Below are positions 22,086-34,296 of a stretch of DNA of 64,000 bases, piece by piece. Position numbers and translations under genes: made by a program. The first letter of the stretch is position 1, and the number at the start of each line of letters is the position of its first letter. The notes beneath the pieces are model-generated. The model was given only the letters and a program-made list of their open reading frames with translations. It did not search any database and was not told the DNA's origin. Source of the stretch: Calycina herbarum (lineage: Eukaryota; Ascomycota; Leotiomycetes; Helotiales; Pezizellaceae); the NCBI GenBank assembly GCA_001414485.1, contig LLEY01000183.1, positions 1 through 64,000 on the forward strand, read 5' to 3'.

Positions 22086-22535
22086 GATATTTGGAGGGCG
22101 ATATCCTACCCAAAGCTATAACGATACTTATACAGGTCTAAGCGGGTAGCCTCCCAATGACTCACCGGCGACTAGCTAACAAAACAAGGGACGAAGTGCT
22201 ATTCACCTAGCATTTGTATTTTATTACTTGGGTCTATCTCGAATAATTATAAATATTATCTAAGGCCTTTTAGGAGAATCAAGGAGCTAAGTTCGTAGAC
22301 CGTTTCGCACAATCGAAGTGAAGCAGGTATTCGTAGAGTAATGCCCCCTTCTCTTACAATAGGTAGGGATGTCACATACTAACGATTAACAGTTTATGAG
22401 CTTTCTCGTCATACCGAAGTACTCTTCAGAAGACTCTGGAATAGCTATGACTCAGGTAGGAGCACGGCACACACATCACTAAATTCAGTATTTGATTTGC
22501 TTCACCTAGCCAGCGAAAATATCAATTAAGCGACT
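22086..22535. other. Intergenic region
   Basis: 450 bases with no recognised feature. Confidence 0.5.
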
Positions 22536-24676
22536 CTAGAAAATACCAAACCCCCCTAACTTCTTCAAATACAAAAAGTATTCAAAAATAATAGGTATGA
22601 GAATCACCGTCCCTATCAAAAAATACTCCGGCTTTACAAAATTCGCGAAACTCGATGCCGTTCTCTTCTTTTCCACAGGAGCCATACTTGAAACCAACTC
22701 CTTCAAAGCTTCCTCCTGCTCTTCCCTCTTTCTTTCAGCTTCCCTTGCGAAAACATCCAAAATCCTCGGCACCAAAAGATGTAACTCATTCCTCGGCATC
22801 TGATCCACCATCCCTGGATCGCAAACCTCATCTAAACAACCCAAGACCTCATTTTGCAAACTTCCTACTTCGGAGATATCGAATTCCCTTCCTTCGTCTT
22901 CGACGAATACTTTTATGAAGCGTTTTGTGGCGTTGTATAATCTTTTGAATTCATCTTTTGCTATTCCTCGGAAGGGGAAACCGTCTTCTTTTTGTTGTTG
23001 TTTATCTTTGGAGGGGAAGGAGGAAGGATCTTCTTCTATGACTGAGGAGGCGAAGGCGAGGTTGAAAAGGAAACCTGAGCCGGAACCTGTCCCTAGGAGG
23101 CCGGAGCATTCGCGTTTTTCCCATTGGATGAATTCATCTAGGGAGGCGAGCAAGTCGGTTATGTGGTTGGTTTGTTCTAGTGTCTTTTCTTTGTCAATAT
23201 CATGGCCTCCTGGTACGGAGAGTTTCTCAGCTTACCTTTCCTTGGATACAAAATGGTTCATCTTCTGCCTGTTCACTTTGTCAACTACCTTTTTCTGTTT
23301 GTAATCTTTAGGGGAGACTTCTGTCTTACGCTGATTTTTGGTTTTAAGAAACTACTTGTTCGGGGACTCAGAGATGGTCTTCCTCGTTTCCGTGAATATA
23401 TGCTTTCTGTTCTTTTTGGTTCGATGCTTTCGAAGGGGTCTGGTCTTTCGAGGTCGATGTTTACTTCCTTAGAGCTCTCTTCTTTGGTGGCATCGACCTT
23501 GTTTTCGTATACTGGGAATGGGTGTGTTTCTGATCGCTCGCGGTTATCAGAGGCAGACTTGGTGATTTCGCCGGGCTTAGGAGAACTAAGCGAGAGTGGT
23601 GAAAGAATTGGAGTTGGTGTACGGGATTCTCTCAGAATTATCTCTGCCAACAATTGCGGGGATAGCTTATTCGGCTTGTTCTGTGGCAGTGTCTGAGATC
23701 TTTCGCGCGGGGAGCGCTTGCTCGGAGGAGGCCAAGACATAGACCCCATGTTTGGAGTTGAAGTTGGACTTCGAGGTGAGAATTGAGTTGGGGACATGGT
23801 GAAAAGCGGGGTGTCGTCTCCACCAATTTGAATTCTCGGTATGTCTCCAATGGACTTTGATCTTTGTCGACTCAACGGTGGAGGTTTGCTCCTAGTTCCC
23901 GAGCTCATTGAGTGACCTTTTGTATCCAACGCCAATGGCCCATAACCACCCCCCTTGCCACTCAAAGGAAACATCCTCCCACTCCCACTCATCCCCGCAT
24001 ACTCCCTATCCCCTCCCGTCATAACAGAAGTCCCGATGCTCCTCCTCCCAATATTTCTCCCCTTCTCCATCCCTTTACTTCTCCAATCCATCCCCGAATC
24101 CGACATCGTTTCCTCGCCTAACTCACATCTAGGCATCAACCTAGCATCCTCTTGTATCCCCTCCCAAACACCCTCTAAATTTACAGTACTATCATCTTCC
24201 TCCAATGGCATCCTTTCCTTCGCCAATGTAGTCTTATGAACACGGTGTTTCTCAACTGTCTCTTGAATCTTATGAATTATTGGCTTCTCACCACGCGCTA
24301 TGCTGCGAATTAAGGGGAAGTGTTCCTTTTTCAAGCCAGGAGTGGTAGGTGTTGTTGGTGGTGTAGCAGCCGTTGCAATAGAGCTCGGATTGGTGTTATG
24401 ATGAGGTAAATGAAACCTCTCTTTTTTGGGGGATGGGAATGAAGGTGATTTTGGGGTTGTTGGTGGTGTGAGAGGCTCATTATTCTTTTCTGGTTTTGAC
24501 TTGTGACGTTTTGAATCGATGATTTGGATTAGAGGTGGTAAGGACGGTGTCGAGGGTCTTTTTGGGGAGGAGGATTTGGGGTCCCATGATACTGATTTCT
24601 TTGGCGGTTTGAGTTTTCTGTTTGGTGATTTGGAGGGTGGTGGTGGGGTTGTTGATGGCGAGGCTGCTGATGCCAT
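22536..24676 (-). CDS. Ser/Pro-rich tail-anchored protein, uncharacterised
   Basis: I propose two exons, 24676-23356 and 23209-22536, joined in phase by a 146-nt intron (donor GTAGTT, acceptor with a pyrimidine-rich lead ending CCAG), giving 664 residues. Without this intron the first frame stops at 23285 and the second has an in-frame TAA near 23237. The N-terminal 440 residues are disordered, rich in Ser, Pro, Thr and basic residues with many SP/TP sites. The C-terminal 220 residues are ordered and helical and end in one hydrophobic segment (YFLIGTVILIPIIFEYFLYL) about 12 residues from the end, typical of a tail anchor. Family and function are not recognised. Two separate genes are a possible alternative. 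Confidence 0.6.
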
Positions 24677-26650
24677 ATTTACGGGAATTGTTTGATTGGT
24701 GATTAGAATTGGGAATTATGTATAATAAACTGTAATTTTGTTTTTAGGTTGGGAAAGCTCGTGAGAGCTCTAATTTGTGGTTGTGTCCTGGGGTTTTTTG
24801 AGACAAAGAAAGAAAATTCTTTCCGAAACCGGATTGGTGGTTCAAGACTTTGAGACTGGACCGGTCTCTTGGGTTCTGGATTTGTGAATGGGGTCTAGAT
24901 CTCTTTGTCCGGAAAACTTATTTTATGCATTTTGAAGAGTGTCGGTTTTGATGCTAGATACGCGAGGCGGGAGACGCGACTGTAATTCCCTTTTTTGTTA
25001 CACAAGGCAATGCTTACGTTATTAGAACTATAGGATTTCATTGGCGCTAGCAAATCACTTATTCCTAGATGTTTAGCGAAGTTCCTGGGCTATGGACCTT
25101 CAACTTCTTTGAGTGAAGCTCGATTTATACTACAAATGTATAATACAGTAAGCTAAGAATAAACTTAGTTGTTCCTGGGGTTTTTTCCAACCATTTTCGT
25201 CTTGAATTGTCCAATCCATGAGCCTTGGGTAATAGTATTCAAGGGACTGGGAAAAAGCAGCGTGAGAAATGAATGAGTAGAGCAGATTAGTTAGGTGCTA
25301 CTCTACTCTACTTTACTCTGAGTCATGAGTCGGAGACGCAGAGCTATTCTCAGCTGAGGAGTAATTTATTCCCGCAACGCTGGGGAAACCATCTTCTAGC
25401 CATGCCCTTCGGTCCCTTGGTCGCTCGTCAGGGGAATTCTGTATCCCCTCTAGAAGAGGGGGGAGTCAGTATTGCCTATGAAAGAATGTCCAGGATTCGG
25501 CACAGGATAAATGCTGGGGTTTAGGAAAGATTTAGGATTAATTTAAGAGAAAGAAAGTGGGAGAACGGTCTCCCCATTACCTACGTTTCCGCTATATGGT
25601 AGGTGGTAGTTAGCGTTTATCGCGGGTAGTTTTCTCGAGGTTCTGGGTATCTGTCAAATCCCTTCAGCTCTTGAAGGGACTCCTCGGTGAACCAGTTCTT
25701 TTTATGGAATAGACCCACTGCATCAAATTAGCACATGTTGTTCTAGCTAAGCCAGGAGCCAAGAGCAGTGAGTAAGGTCAAAACTTGTTTCCAGCGACTA
25801 ATAATCGGAGTATAAGAAGGGAAACAGAAGGAACATTTGCATACATGGGTTTTCGAGGTTCGCAGGTTTTATGCTTCTATCGCTATGAACGTCCACTGTG
25901 CAAAACCAAGTTAGATTAATCCCAACAGAAAGGTATCTCCTTACTGTCAATAAGTTCTTGTGTGGAGAATCCATATATCTCCCGCTGGTCTTGAGCCCTT
26001 TCAGCCGCGTACTTCCTCGCCCTCTATTCATTTGGTAACTTTTCGAACTTGGGAAATCTAAGAGGAACAGGTTCGTCCCGCCTGAGGCGACCATAGGCCT
26101 CTGAGTAATCAATCAGCGGCATTGTAGATATTGTTTAGGATGAAACGATGGTTGAATTTTGGAGTGGCGCAAAAAAGGTGTTGTTGGGGGATGTAACAAA
26201 GAAAGTAATCTATAGTTGGAAGAAAAAAAAGGAACAAAGAGGGTTATGTAAAAAGAAACTCTGGGTACTATTTCCGGAGAGTGGTTTTATCAAAAAAGAC
26301 CAACGAAATACTACTGTTAACAAACACATGGAAAAAGCGGAAGTAAATATGAGGTTTGCACTTGTAATACCTGCCTATCTTGCTCGTTGTCCCAACTTTT
26401 TTAAACAATCTTGCTTGATTGTTCAAAGTATCTAGGTTAATTACTTTGAATTACCCTAGATGGTTGGAACAATGAGCTAGGTAGGTAGGTACGAAAGCTG
26501 CCGCTTTTTCTATCCACTGCGAGCTATGTAACCCACGACACGTGATATATTATATACCTTAACCATCTCTTGAACTTGACTTATACTAGATTGACTGAGA
26601 AACGTTGGTACTTTATTGGGTTGCGTCTCTATGGGCCTGTGGCAAATATC

Positions 26651-26682
<32 letters not shown>

Positions 26683-27061
26683 AAGCGTTTTCAACGACGA
26701 TAAATCGTGTATATGGAAGGAAGGGCAACAGGGGGGCTTATACTCTGGGAGGTGGTTAGAGCGCTTCTTCTCGAGGTCCCCACTCGGTTACCCCGTGGTT
26801 GAAGGACGAGGCAAGAGGGAAGGAGCGACCTACGGCCTGTGATAGACGGGTCGCGGGATTGATGTCAAGTTAGGAAAGGAACAACCTGGACCCCTGAACA
26901 CCTCGACCTCGATCGATACCTCCGTGGTTATACCTTAGGTGCTAGTCCTCGTGCCTCTTGGTCTTTTCTTCGTTAAGTTTAACAACATGCCACATTAAAC
27001 GTGACTTGGTGCACCTATCGTTCTGAACCACTATCTCTCAAAGACAGCTCTATTCTTCACC
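24677..27061. other. 2.4-kb intergenic region
   Basis: No gene supported. It holds an ACGCGA site at 24974-24979, an AT-rich part at 25000-25160, and a long C homopolymer (26652-26681). The short open frames here show no protein-like composition. Confidence 0.5.
26652..26681. repeat. Poly-C tract of about 30 bases
   Basis: An uninterrupted run of 30 C on the plus strand between otherwise complex sequence. Such runs are prone to length error in sequencing and to slippage in the cell. Confidence 0.9.
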
Positions 27062-28059
27062 CTATTTCATATCCTTCTCTCCCCTCGCCTCTCTATCCTC
27101 TTCCCTCCTACGCTCCTTCGACTCCTCCATCCAAGGCAAAACCTCACCCCCAATCATTTTCCTCGTCCACTCACCCTCCATCCTCTCAACCCTCTCCCAC
27201 GCCTTACTTTTCCCCTCCATCCCCTCCTTCTGATCCCCCAAAATCTCATTCCTCTTCTTCCCAAAATTCGCCGCCAACCCAGCAACACCTTTAAACCTAG
27301 CTCTATTCCTCACCTCCTCGCCCGCCTCCAACATCCTCTCCCTATACTCTTTCAACCTTTTATAACCCTCTTTCTCCTTCCCTTCCGAATCGTAAACATC
27401 GTAATGCAATTGTTGCCAGACTTTAAGTTGGTACTCAAAACCCTCATTTAGTTTCACCAGTGGACGGGTAGCTTGGAGATGTGTGAGTGCTTGGTCGAAT
27501 TTTAGGTTCAGGGCTTGCATGACTATAATTGGAAAAGTCAAGTCAATATTTAGCCAAAAACAGAGCGATAGGACTTTAGAAATGAAAAAGGGGAAACGCA
27601 CGATATCCAATAACCACAGCCGAACTCCTAGAAATTCCTTGTGTACAATGTACCAACACTCCCCCCTTTTCCTCTTCTTTCGAAGCCAACTTCTCGCCAA
27701 TCCAATCACAGCACCCCTTCAAATGCAAAATCAAATCTTCCGTGATATCATCCTCAATCTCAATATGTTCAGTCACGAAGCCCTCTTCGGTCGCGAATTT
27801 CGGTACGTCTTGGAGGTTGGTGACGGAGAGGATGTATTTTATGCCTCGTTCGTGGAGGAGAGAGGAGGAGCGGGCGGCGAAGCGACTAGAAATTTGGGTT
27901 GTAAGTGATGAGAGCGACGAAAAATTGGGGGATAAGGTGCTGTGAGAGAAGGAAGAAATGAAAAATTAGCAGAAAGAAAAACAGAGAAACGAACTCTGAA
28001 ATGTAAAGACCTGGAATATCATTAACTTCCGAAATACTCGATAATCCCAGAGCTTCCAT
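27062..28059 (-). CDS. Dual-specificity protein phosphatase
   Basis: Three exons on the minus strand (28059-27995, 27939-27602, 27522-27062) give 287 residues. The catalytic signature VHCTQGISRSS places the nucleophile at Cys120 and the phosphate-binding Arg at 126, with a candidate general acid in the EDD stretch at 84-86. After the active site the exon junction restores GYLMQALNLKFDQALTHL and the GFEYQLKVW helix usual for atypical dual-specificity phosphatases. Such enzymes remove phosphate from Ser/Thr and Tyr, often on MAP kinases. The C-terminal third (about 190-287) is a highly charged Glu/Lys/Arg-rich helical tail, an extension not needed for catalysis. The substrate is unknown. Confidence 0.9.
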
Positions 28060-28637
28060 CGTGATGGAGTGTGGTTACAAGCAAGTCTTCAAGTGTCTCT
28101 CAAATCTCCCGAACACGATATTTCACTGAAATCAAATCCAACGAGCAATTTGGAAAATAAAAAGACTTAAAAATTGAAGAAAGAAAAGAACGTCCGTTTA
28201 AGAGTATACCCATCCCATGCTCACCCATACCAAGCAAAAGGCTGAGTCTCGGGTATCGCATTGCATCACGAACATGAACACCAAGAGGATGCCTAACAGG
28301 CGTCTACATACTCGGTAAGGTCCACTGCAATATGCAAGGTAAGACAACAATACCCCGTTACGTGGCTATGCAGCCTATAAGAAAAATCGACAGATGCCAA
28401 GGCTAGGGACATACGTAAAACCTCCGAGAAATATGGCAAAGCATAGAATTCAAGAAGGAAAAACAGAGAACGAAGAGGAGAAGTAGAAGAACCCCGCCTC
28501 TATAAGGCGACTAGAGATAAAACATTTCCTTTTAAAAAACCTAAACCCTTTCCAGAAAAAGATGGTACCAAACAATATCTACAAATAATGCCCAAAAAAC
28601 CCCATAATGTTACACCCCCAAACCCATTTCCCAACCT
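28060..28637. other. Promoter of the phosphatase gene and 3' flank
   Basis: 578 bases between two minus-strand genes; no further feature seen. Confidence 0.5.
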
Positions 28638-30822
28638 CTAAGCCTCTTCCTCTCTCGCCTTCTCAACCTTTTCAAACTCTTCTGCTTTTTCAACTTTCTC
28701 CACCTTCTCATCCCCCAAGCAAAACAAATCCCCAGCCGAAAGTGCAACTCTATCCTTCTCATCAGCATCCGCCTGACACCCACCAGTATGCAACCTAAAC
28801 TCCCCACTATAAGTCGCAGCCTCGTATCCCACAACCTCCAATCCAATCAGTGTCCCATCATACGCCAGCAATGGCAAATTTAAGACCGGGGGTAGTATAC
28901 CCTTCAAAGGAAGAATAGTTTGCAATGGTTTAGTGATGAGAGGAGCTTCTTTTTTGACAGGATGTTGTGCGGGATCAGCGGTTAATTCCTTGGGGTCGGA
29001 TGGAGCAGGTGCTTTCTCTTCAGCAGGGTCATCAGCGTACTCTTCTGGGGCGTGGTAGAGTTCGTTGTGGAGGGTTGCGAGGGAGTCGGTGTCTTCTAGA
29101 CCTGGGTATAACATCCAGTATCCGCGGGCGCGCATAAGTTTTGAAACATGTTCGAGCCATGATGGATAGTTCTTGCTGACCATCTTTTTGATTGAAGAAC
29201 TGGGGGTAAGCATATGTTGAGAAGAGAGTGATCGAGCTACAAAATCGTGGAGCTCAACCCATTTATCGCCGAAATAAAGGGCGGCATTGCTATTCGGTGC
29301 TTGCCATATGAATGGGATAGCACTAGAGTTGGCTGTTGGTGGGTAGAATGACGCGGAGTCGTTGAGATAAGTTGATGGAAGATCCAAGGTTATGCCCATA
29401 AAGTTATTGTGTAATAAACCCGACTTACTTATGGAATATTTATATTCCAGCATTGTGTATTTGAGGTAATGGAAGAAATGAGGTGAAAGTTCCGCTTGAG
29501 GCGCGAGGACAAGCACATGAGATGTAGTTGGCTCAGCGGGCCAAAAAGACTCCAGAAATCGGATGGAGTTCTCCTCGGGAGTAAGGGCGTGTTGTGGAAT
29601 TCGGTGATGTAGTGTGAGTAAGTTTCCTGAATTGTCGCCCATAATTGGTGGCCAGCGAAAATTTTCTAAATATTTCTTCGTGGGCTCATCAATTTGATGT
29701 GGTAAATCGATAGTCAAACGCGGATATGAAGAATGAAGGTAATCTGCCTTCCTTAGAGAGTTTAACAATCGTATCAAGGACCCTGAGGCTGCTGGCTGGG
29801 CGTGAACGACAATATCGATACTAGCTTTATTCCAAGCTTCTTGAAATTAGTACGACCAAGAAGAATATAACATGGGATAACTTACCACTCAATGAAGCAC
29901 TATCCAACATTGTGAGCCACATTAAATTTTCCTCGGAATTAGCAGGTAATTCTATTACGGTTCGACTGAGAGACATGGCTCTCGTTTTAAGGCCACTGAA
30001 CATGAATGGCTCCTCTTCCCCAGAATTATCAATAAAAGTTGCTTGAGGATGGACATATGTGTTTATGTGATTGAAACCTGCTGAAGCGCTGACTTGCATT
30101 CGATAATCTGAGCTCTGAAGAGAGAAATCCGGACGAGCGTCTATCACAAGTTAGAAAGGGAAGACATGTGAATCAACGAAAATACCGTGAAATATTATTT
30201 TGCACGCCTTAGAGATGCCATTTACGGATTGTAGTATGTCCATTGCAATATCATCCCTTCCCAACAGAGCGAAATGGACATAATTTCGTTCCTGGAGAGC
30301 CATTTCACAGGCTATGGGTAATAGAGTGGCAGCACTCTTCAAACTTGCAGCAGCAAATAGAATATTTTTATTGAGCAACTCGGAGCCCCTTGTCCCAGAA
30401 ACTGCCTTGAGTGTTGAGGCCAACTTGTAAAACTTGATGGGACCATTGAAATCGTGTAGTATAACTTGTGGCTCCTTCCCTGACCCCGGTTTTGATATAC
30501 TTCCTGGTTTTTTGGCAGGCTGTTTCGCAGGAGTTGTATTCGGAACCGTTGGATTATGTGTAGTATCTTCACCAGGATGATAGTTCGGCCTTGTCCTTGG
30601 TTGACCGAGATCAGTCGGCATATTGTAGAAGAAATAATACAAGGCAATTAAAGCCAGTAGTCCCAAAGCTATCCGCTTTACCATCCTTCGATGTGGCAGA
30701 TGAGGAGAAGCCCGTCGTTGTTGCCAGACTATCCCCAGGCCCAAAGGGCTCTTCATGCCAGGTTTATATTCATCGTCCCTTTTCCCCAGCTCTTCATCAC
30801 CGGGAAACAGTCGAGGTCCCAT
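28638..30822 (-). CDS. Type II membrane glycosyltransferase-like protein
   Basis: Three exons on the minus strand (30822-30186, 30140-29886, 29839-28638; the last acceptor could also lie 3 nt further) give 697 residues. A short basic N-terminal tail precedes one signal-anchor helix (IALGLLALIALYYFFY, about 50-65), then a Pro/Thr/Lys-rich stem and a large lumenal domain, the layout of Golgi glycosyltransferases. Lumenal text includes SIDIVVHAQPAASGSLIRLL and FLESFWPAEPTTSHVLVLAPQ, where fungal relatives are annotated as glycosyltransferase family 2-like; a clean DxD site is not obvious. The C terminus has repeated EKVEKAE-type acidic/basic segments (28640-28710). Activity is inferred from architecture and vague family likeness. 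Confidence 0.75.
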
Positions 30823-31492
30823 TGTGTACTCTCAATTCCCCGCTCCTGTCGAGCTCAGCTCAGTAGACTCTCTGCCATGCGAATTGTGCCACTATTCCCA
30901 AACGTATATAGCAGTACCCGAAAGTTCTCGGAAGCGCGACCGCAGGGACTCGGTGGTTGCAGGGGGGGAAGTTGACAGGTTTGACAGATGAGGTTCGATT
31001 CGAATTCGATTGCAGGTTCGCGATCGAGTTCGTGAGGAATTCTGGGAGTTCTTAGAATGTATTGCTGGGTCGTTCTTCAACTTGAGACGACTTGTTCTCT
31101 CCCCTAGCCGTGCTCGCCTGTGAAGCACCCTCGAGCTTCCTACTGGTCGTCATTGTCAGCCTCATGCAGCCTTGTTAACCTTACCGATGTTCAGCCGATC
31201 GCCCCCCCCAACGTACCTTGATTGAAAAGCAAGTCAAGTCCTCCCTCACTCCGTCTGTCTCTCATCATTCATCGTGGATTGATCTGATAAACGGAAAGAT
31301 CCCGTCTCTGGCTAACAGTGATATTGTGGTATCATACTCTTAGGGGCCCTGCCCTTCACTGTTGGATATGACTGATCTTAACCCACTCTCAAGCACACTA
31401 ACCCGACCTATATCTACTTGCAACTAGCTACCACTATATCCTTCTACCTATGCAGCAGCTTCCGCCATTACGAGATACCCAGATATCCAGAT
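30823..31492. promoter_or_regulatory. Bidirectional promoter interval
   Basis: 670 bases between the divergent glycosyltransferase-like gene and the Zn2Cys6 gene. No specific site called. Confidence 0.5.
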
Positions 31493-33394
31493 ATGGATAG
31501 ACGGGTGCGAACTGGCTGTCTAACCTGCCTCAGGAGACGCGTTAAATGCGATGAAACCAAACCTTTCTGTGCTCGTTGTCGCACAGGAAATTTCACCTGC
31601 GAAGGTTACAGACCACCACGGCGAGTTCCACCCCCCTTATCCGCACCCGCTTCCGAGCTTGAGCTCATAGCCAATAACGAAACTCCATCCCAAGAGCTTT
31701 CATGGCGCCACGCGAGTTGGCGACGAGAACAACTTCCTTTATATCACCACTTTGTAACTACGACAGTTTTGAGGATATTCAGACAAGATCACGTTGCTTT
31801 TTGGCGTGATGAAGTTGCTCAGATGTCCTATGGCAAAGATATCGTCTATGAAGCTCTCTTGGCTCTAGGAGCTATTCATAGATCTTCACTTCTTGCCTGT
31901 CAATACGGGAATCTCGTGGAAGAAGCAACAAGATCAAAACTCCTTGGCTTGCGAGCATACGGGAATACTTTACGCATGTTAAGAAGCGATTTGGTTCAGC
32001 ATACCTCGGAAGCATTTTCTGTTCTTATTGTCCTCATTCTTCTTACCTATTTCGAGGTATGTATTTGCGTTTACTTTTGTACGAAAACATAGGTGTACTG
32101 CTGAGTGTTGCTGTGTTAGTGTTTCCAAGATAATCCAAAAGGGGCATTCCAACACCTTTGGGCAGCAATACAGCTCGTTCGAAGACTAGAATTTGATCAA
32201 CCTGGCCAGGATATTGCCAAATTGGTGCCACTGTTGGATTCCATGCTAAGGCTGGACTTTCTTGCCCAGAAGCTGGTGCCGTATGCATCTTCGTCATTCT
32301 CGGTCTACTCAAATCTGGCTCTGAGGGAGAGACCATTTTGGAACAGACCGTCTCCTCAATTCCATACAAGCAGCCAGCCCGATCAAGTTGCTGCTGAGAG
32401 ATATCTGTTGATTCAACTCATCTGTGGGCACAACAAGCTCAGCCGAGTAATCTGGGGATGCTGGTGTCCAAGGAGTGAGAGACCCAGCCGTGATGAGCTG
32501 TTAGGATTTTACTCTGAAATGCGACTATGGAAGGCAAACTCGCCAGCAACATTTGCGCGATGTGACGGCCTCGATACCATCGAGGGACTTGATTCTACAC
32601 CACTGGACCAACGTCCCATACCGCCTCCAGCTTGCCAACTATTGTCCAACGAAATGTCACTTAGCGTTATCATGTATAATGCCTATATGGGTTGTGCCCT
32701 GGCCATGATTACCACTACGGATGAAGACTCTACCTCACGGGAACGGGAGGCATTCAATCTTGTTTACCAGAGTCTATGTCTCGCTGCTGGCCTCATCGAA
32801 TGCCACAATTCCGGTAGCCCTTACAAACCATGCGATGCTTTAAGTGCAGGAATTTCCATATATTTATATCACGGCTTGCGTCGATCATATTCGCAAGCAT
32901 GGCAGCAATGGACAATTGGTGCTCTGCGTTCAATTGGCCGGGAGGGTCTTTCGAATGGCTACACAAATGCCAACGCCCTGGAGATCATGTGCCAACTTGA
33001 AGCCAAGATGCAACGCCAGCACCAATCATTACCAGGCGAATCTCCTTTAGGACACATAAGGGATCGACTCATTCCACTCTTAGTGCCGCGTGGTGATGAT
33101 GACCGGGCTCTTGCATTTTACCTCCGATATGGAAATTTAGAAATTGATGGCGATGAGCGTGCAATTCAAGTTGTTGCGAAAGCAACATGGAAACAAGATA
33201 TAACCGGTGTCATGGATTCCGTCAAACTTGATGTGTATGAAACATCGATTGAAGGTTATCCTCATTTACTAAATAGGCCTGATGCCACGGAGATGTTCAA
33301 CTCCTGGCGTCAAGAGGTCGAAAAAGGATGGCATGGATATTTAGCACTCGAAGTTCAGCAAGGATTTTTGCAAAGGGAAGTTTCAGTGGCATGA
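31493..33394 (+). CDS. Zn2Cys6 (Zn-cluster) transcription factor
   Basis: Two exons (31493-32056 and 32120-33394) give 612 residues. The binuclear zinc cluster is at the N terminus: six cysteines from TGCLTCLRRRVKCD to CARCRTGNFTCEGY with spacing C-x2-C-x6-C-x5-C-x2-C-x6-C, followed by a Pro/Arg-rich linker. The remainder is the helical fungal-specific middle region (DUF3468-like) with DNPKGAFQHLWAAIQLVRRL after the splice. Such factors bind CGG-containing half-sites and often control nearby metabolic genes; the target is not evident here. The ATG at 31493 is preferred because the cluster normally starts within a few residues of the initiator and the upstream frame has no ATG. Confidence 0.9.
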
Positions 33395-33477
33395 ATCACG
33401 AATTTGGGGCAAAATATGGATTCTTTTAACTATCGGCGCCAAACATCGAGTTTTTCTTTGCCTCTATATCCATTCAT

Positions 33478-34296
33478 TTACGCCTTGAGCTTCTTCAAAA
33501 CCTCAACCGCGAGAGGTTGAGCACTTGCGGGGTTCTGTCCCCACAAGAGTTTCTTGGTCGAACTGACAACCACATGAGGACTCCATGCTGCCTCCGACTT
33601 CTCATAATGCCCGCCACTGGCATTGTTCAAATAAGTTTCAAGATGGAAAGGCATGTCCTTTTGTCTATCAACAGCAATCTCCTCGGCGTTACTGAACCCA
33701 GTGACTGGCTCTCCAGCAATGAGAAGGGAGCCATCCGCAAGCTTGGCATTCAACAACGCAGCCGCGCCGTGACAGAGTGCAATCACATAACGATCAGCTT
33801 CATAGAATTCACGAATGAGGTTCGTGGAGATGTCGTTGTTGACCAGATCGAACATTGCTGTTGCGTGTTAGATTTCTTTTCCCAGATGTCTGCAGGTGAG
33901 GGAGAGGATCTTACGTCCAAAACCACCAACATAGAAGATTGCAGTGAACTCCTTTGCTTTTCCGGTGAAATCAGAGAGTTTCTTGGTTTCCATCCAGAGT
34001 TTCTCCTGGGTACGAGCGAATTCTTGACAGTACTCGTCGTCTTTGAAGAGCTGAACGGAGACGGGGTCGAGTACTGTGGCTCCGCCATTGGGAGATGCGA
34101 TGACTAGGTCTGCGTGTGGCGAAAGTACCTCATATGGGTGGGCAACTTCGGGCTGTGTGTTCTGTTGGGTGGTATTCTTGTGGGGGGCGGGAGGGGAGGG
34201 AAATGAGTATGGAGGGGAAGGAGGGGGGATGGGTCTTACCAAGTACCATCCTTGAGCAGAGCTCGAAAGAACCATGAGGATAGTTGGTCGTGACAT
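33478..34296 (-). CDS. DJ-1/PfpI family protein (Hsp31-like)
   Basis: Three exons on the minus strand (34296-34240, 34152-33915, 33857-33478) give 224 residues, the normal size for DJ-1/PfpI class proteins. The N terminus (MSRPTILMVLSSS, then GWYLPEVAHPYEVL across the first junction) and the nucleophile elbow YVIALCHGAAAL with Cys127 and adjacent His128 identify the family. Fungal Hsp31-type members act as glutathione-independent glyoxalase III (methylglyoxal to lactate) and stress chaperones in the cytosol; annotated relatives are also called class I glutamine amidotransferase-like. The assignment to glyoxalase is inference. The gene converges closely with the Zn2Cys6 gene, with only 83 bases between stop codons. 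Confidence 0.9.

Noticed and set aside
25798..26112. 104-residue minus-strand open frame
   Set aside because: No recognisable domain, isolated in a long non-coding interval, and its start is not supported.
26739..26820. A-box-like sequence suggesting a tRNA remnant
   Set aside because: No B box and no cloverleaf pairing could be found.
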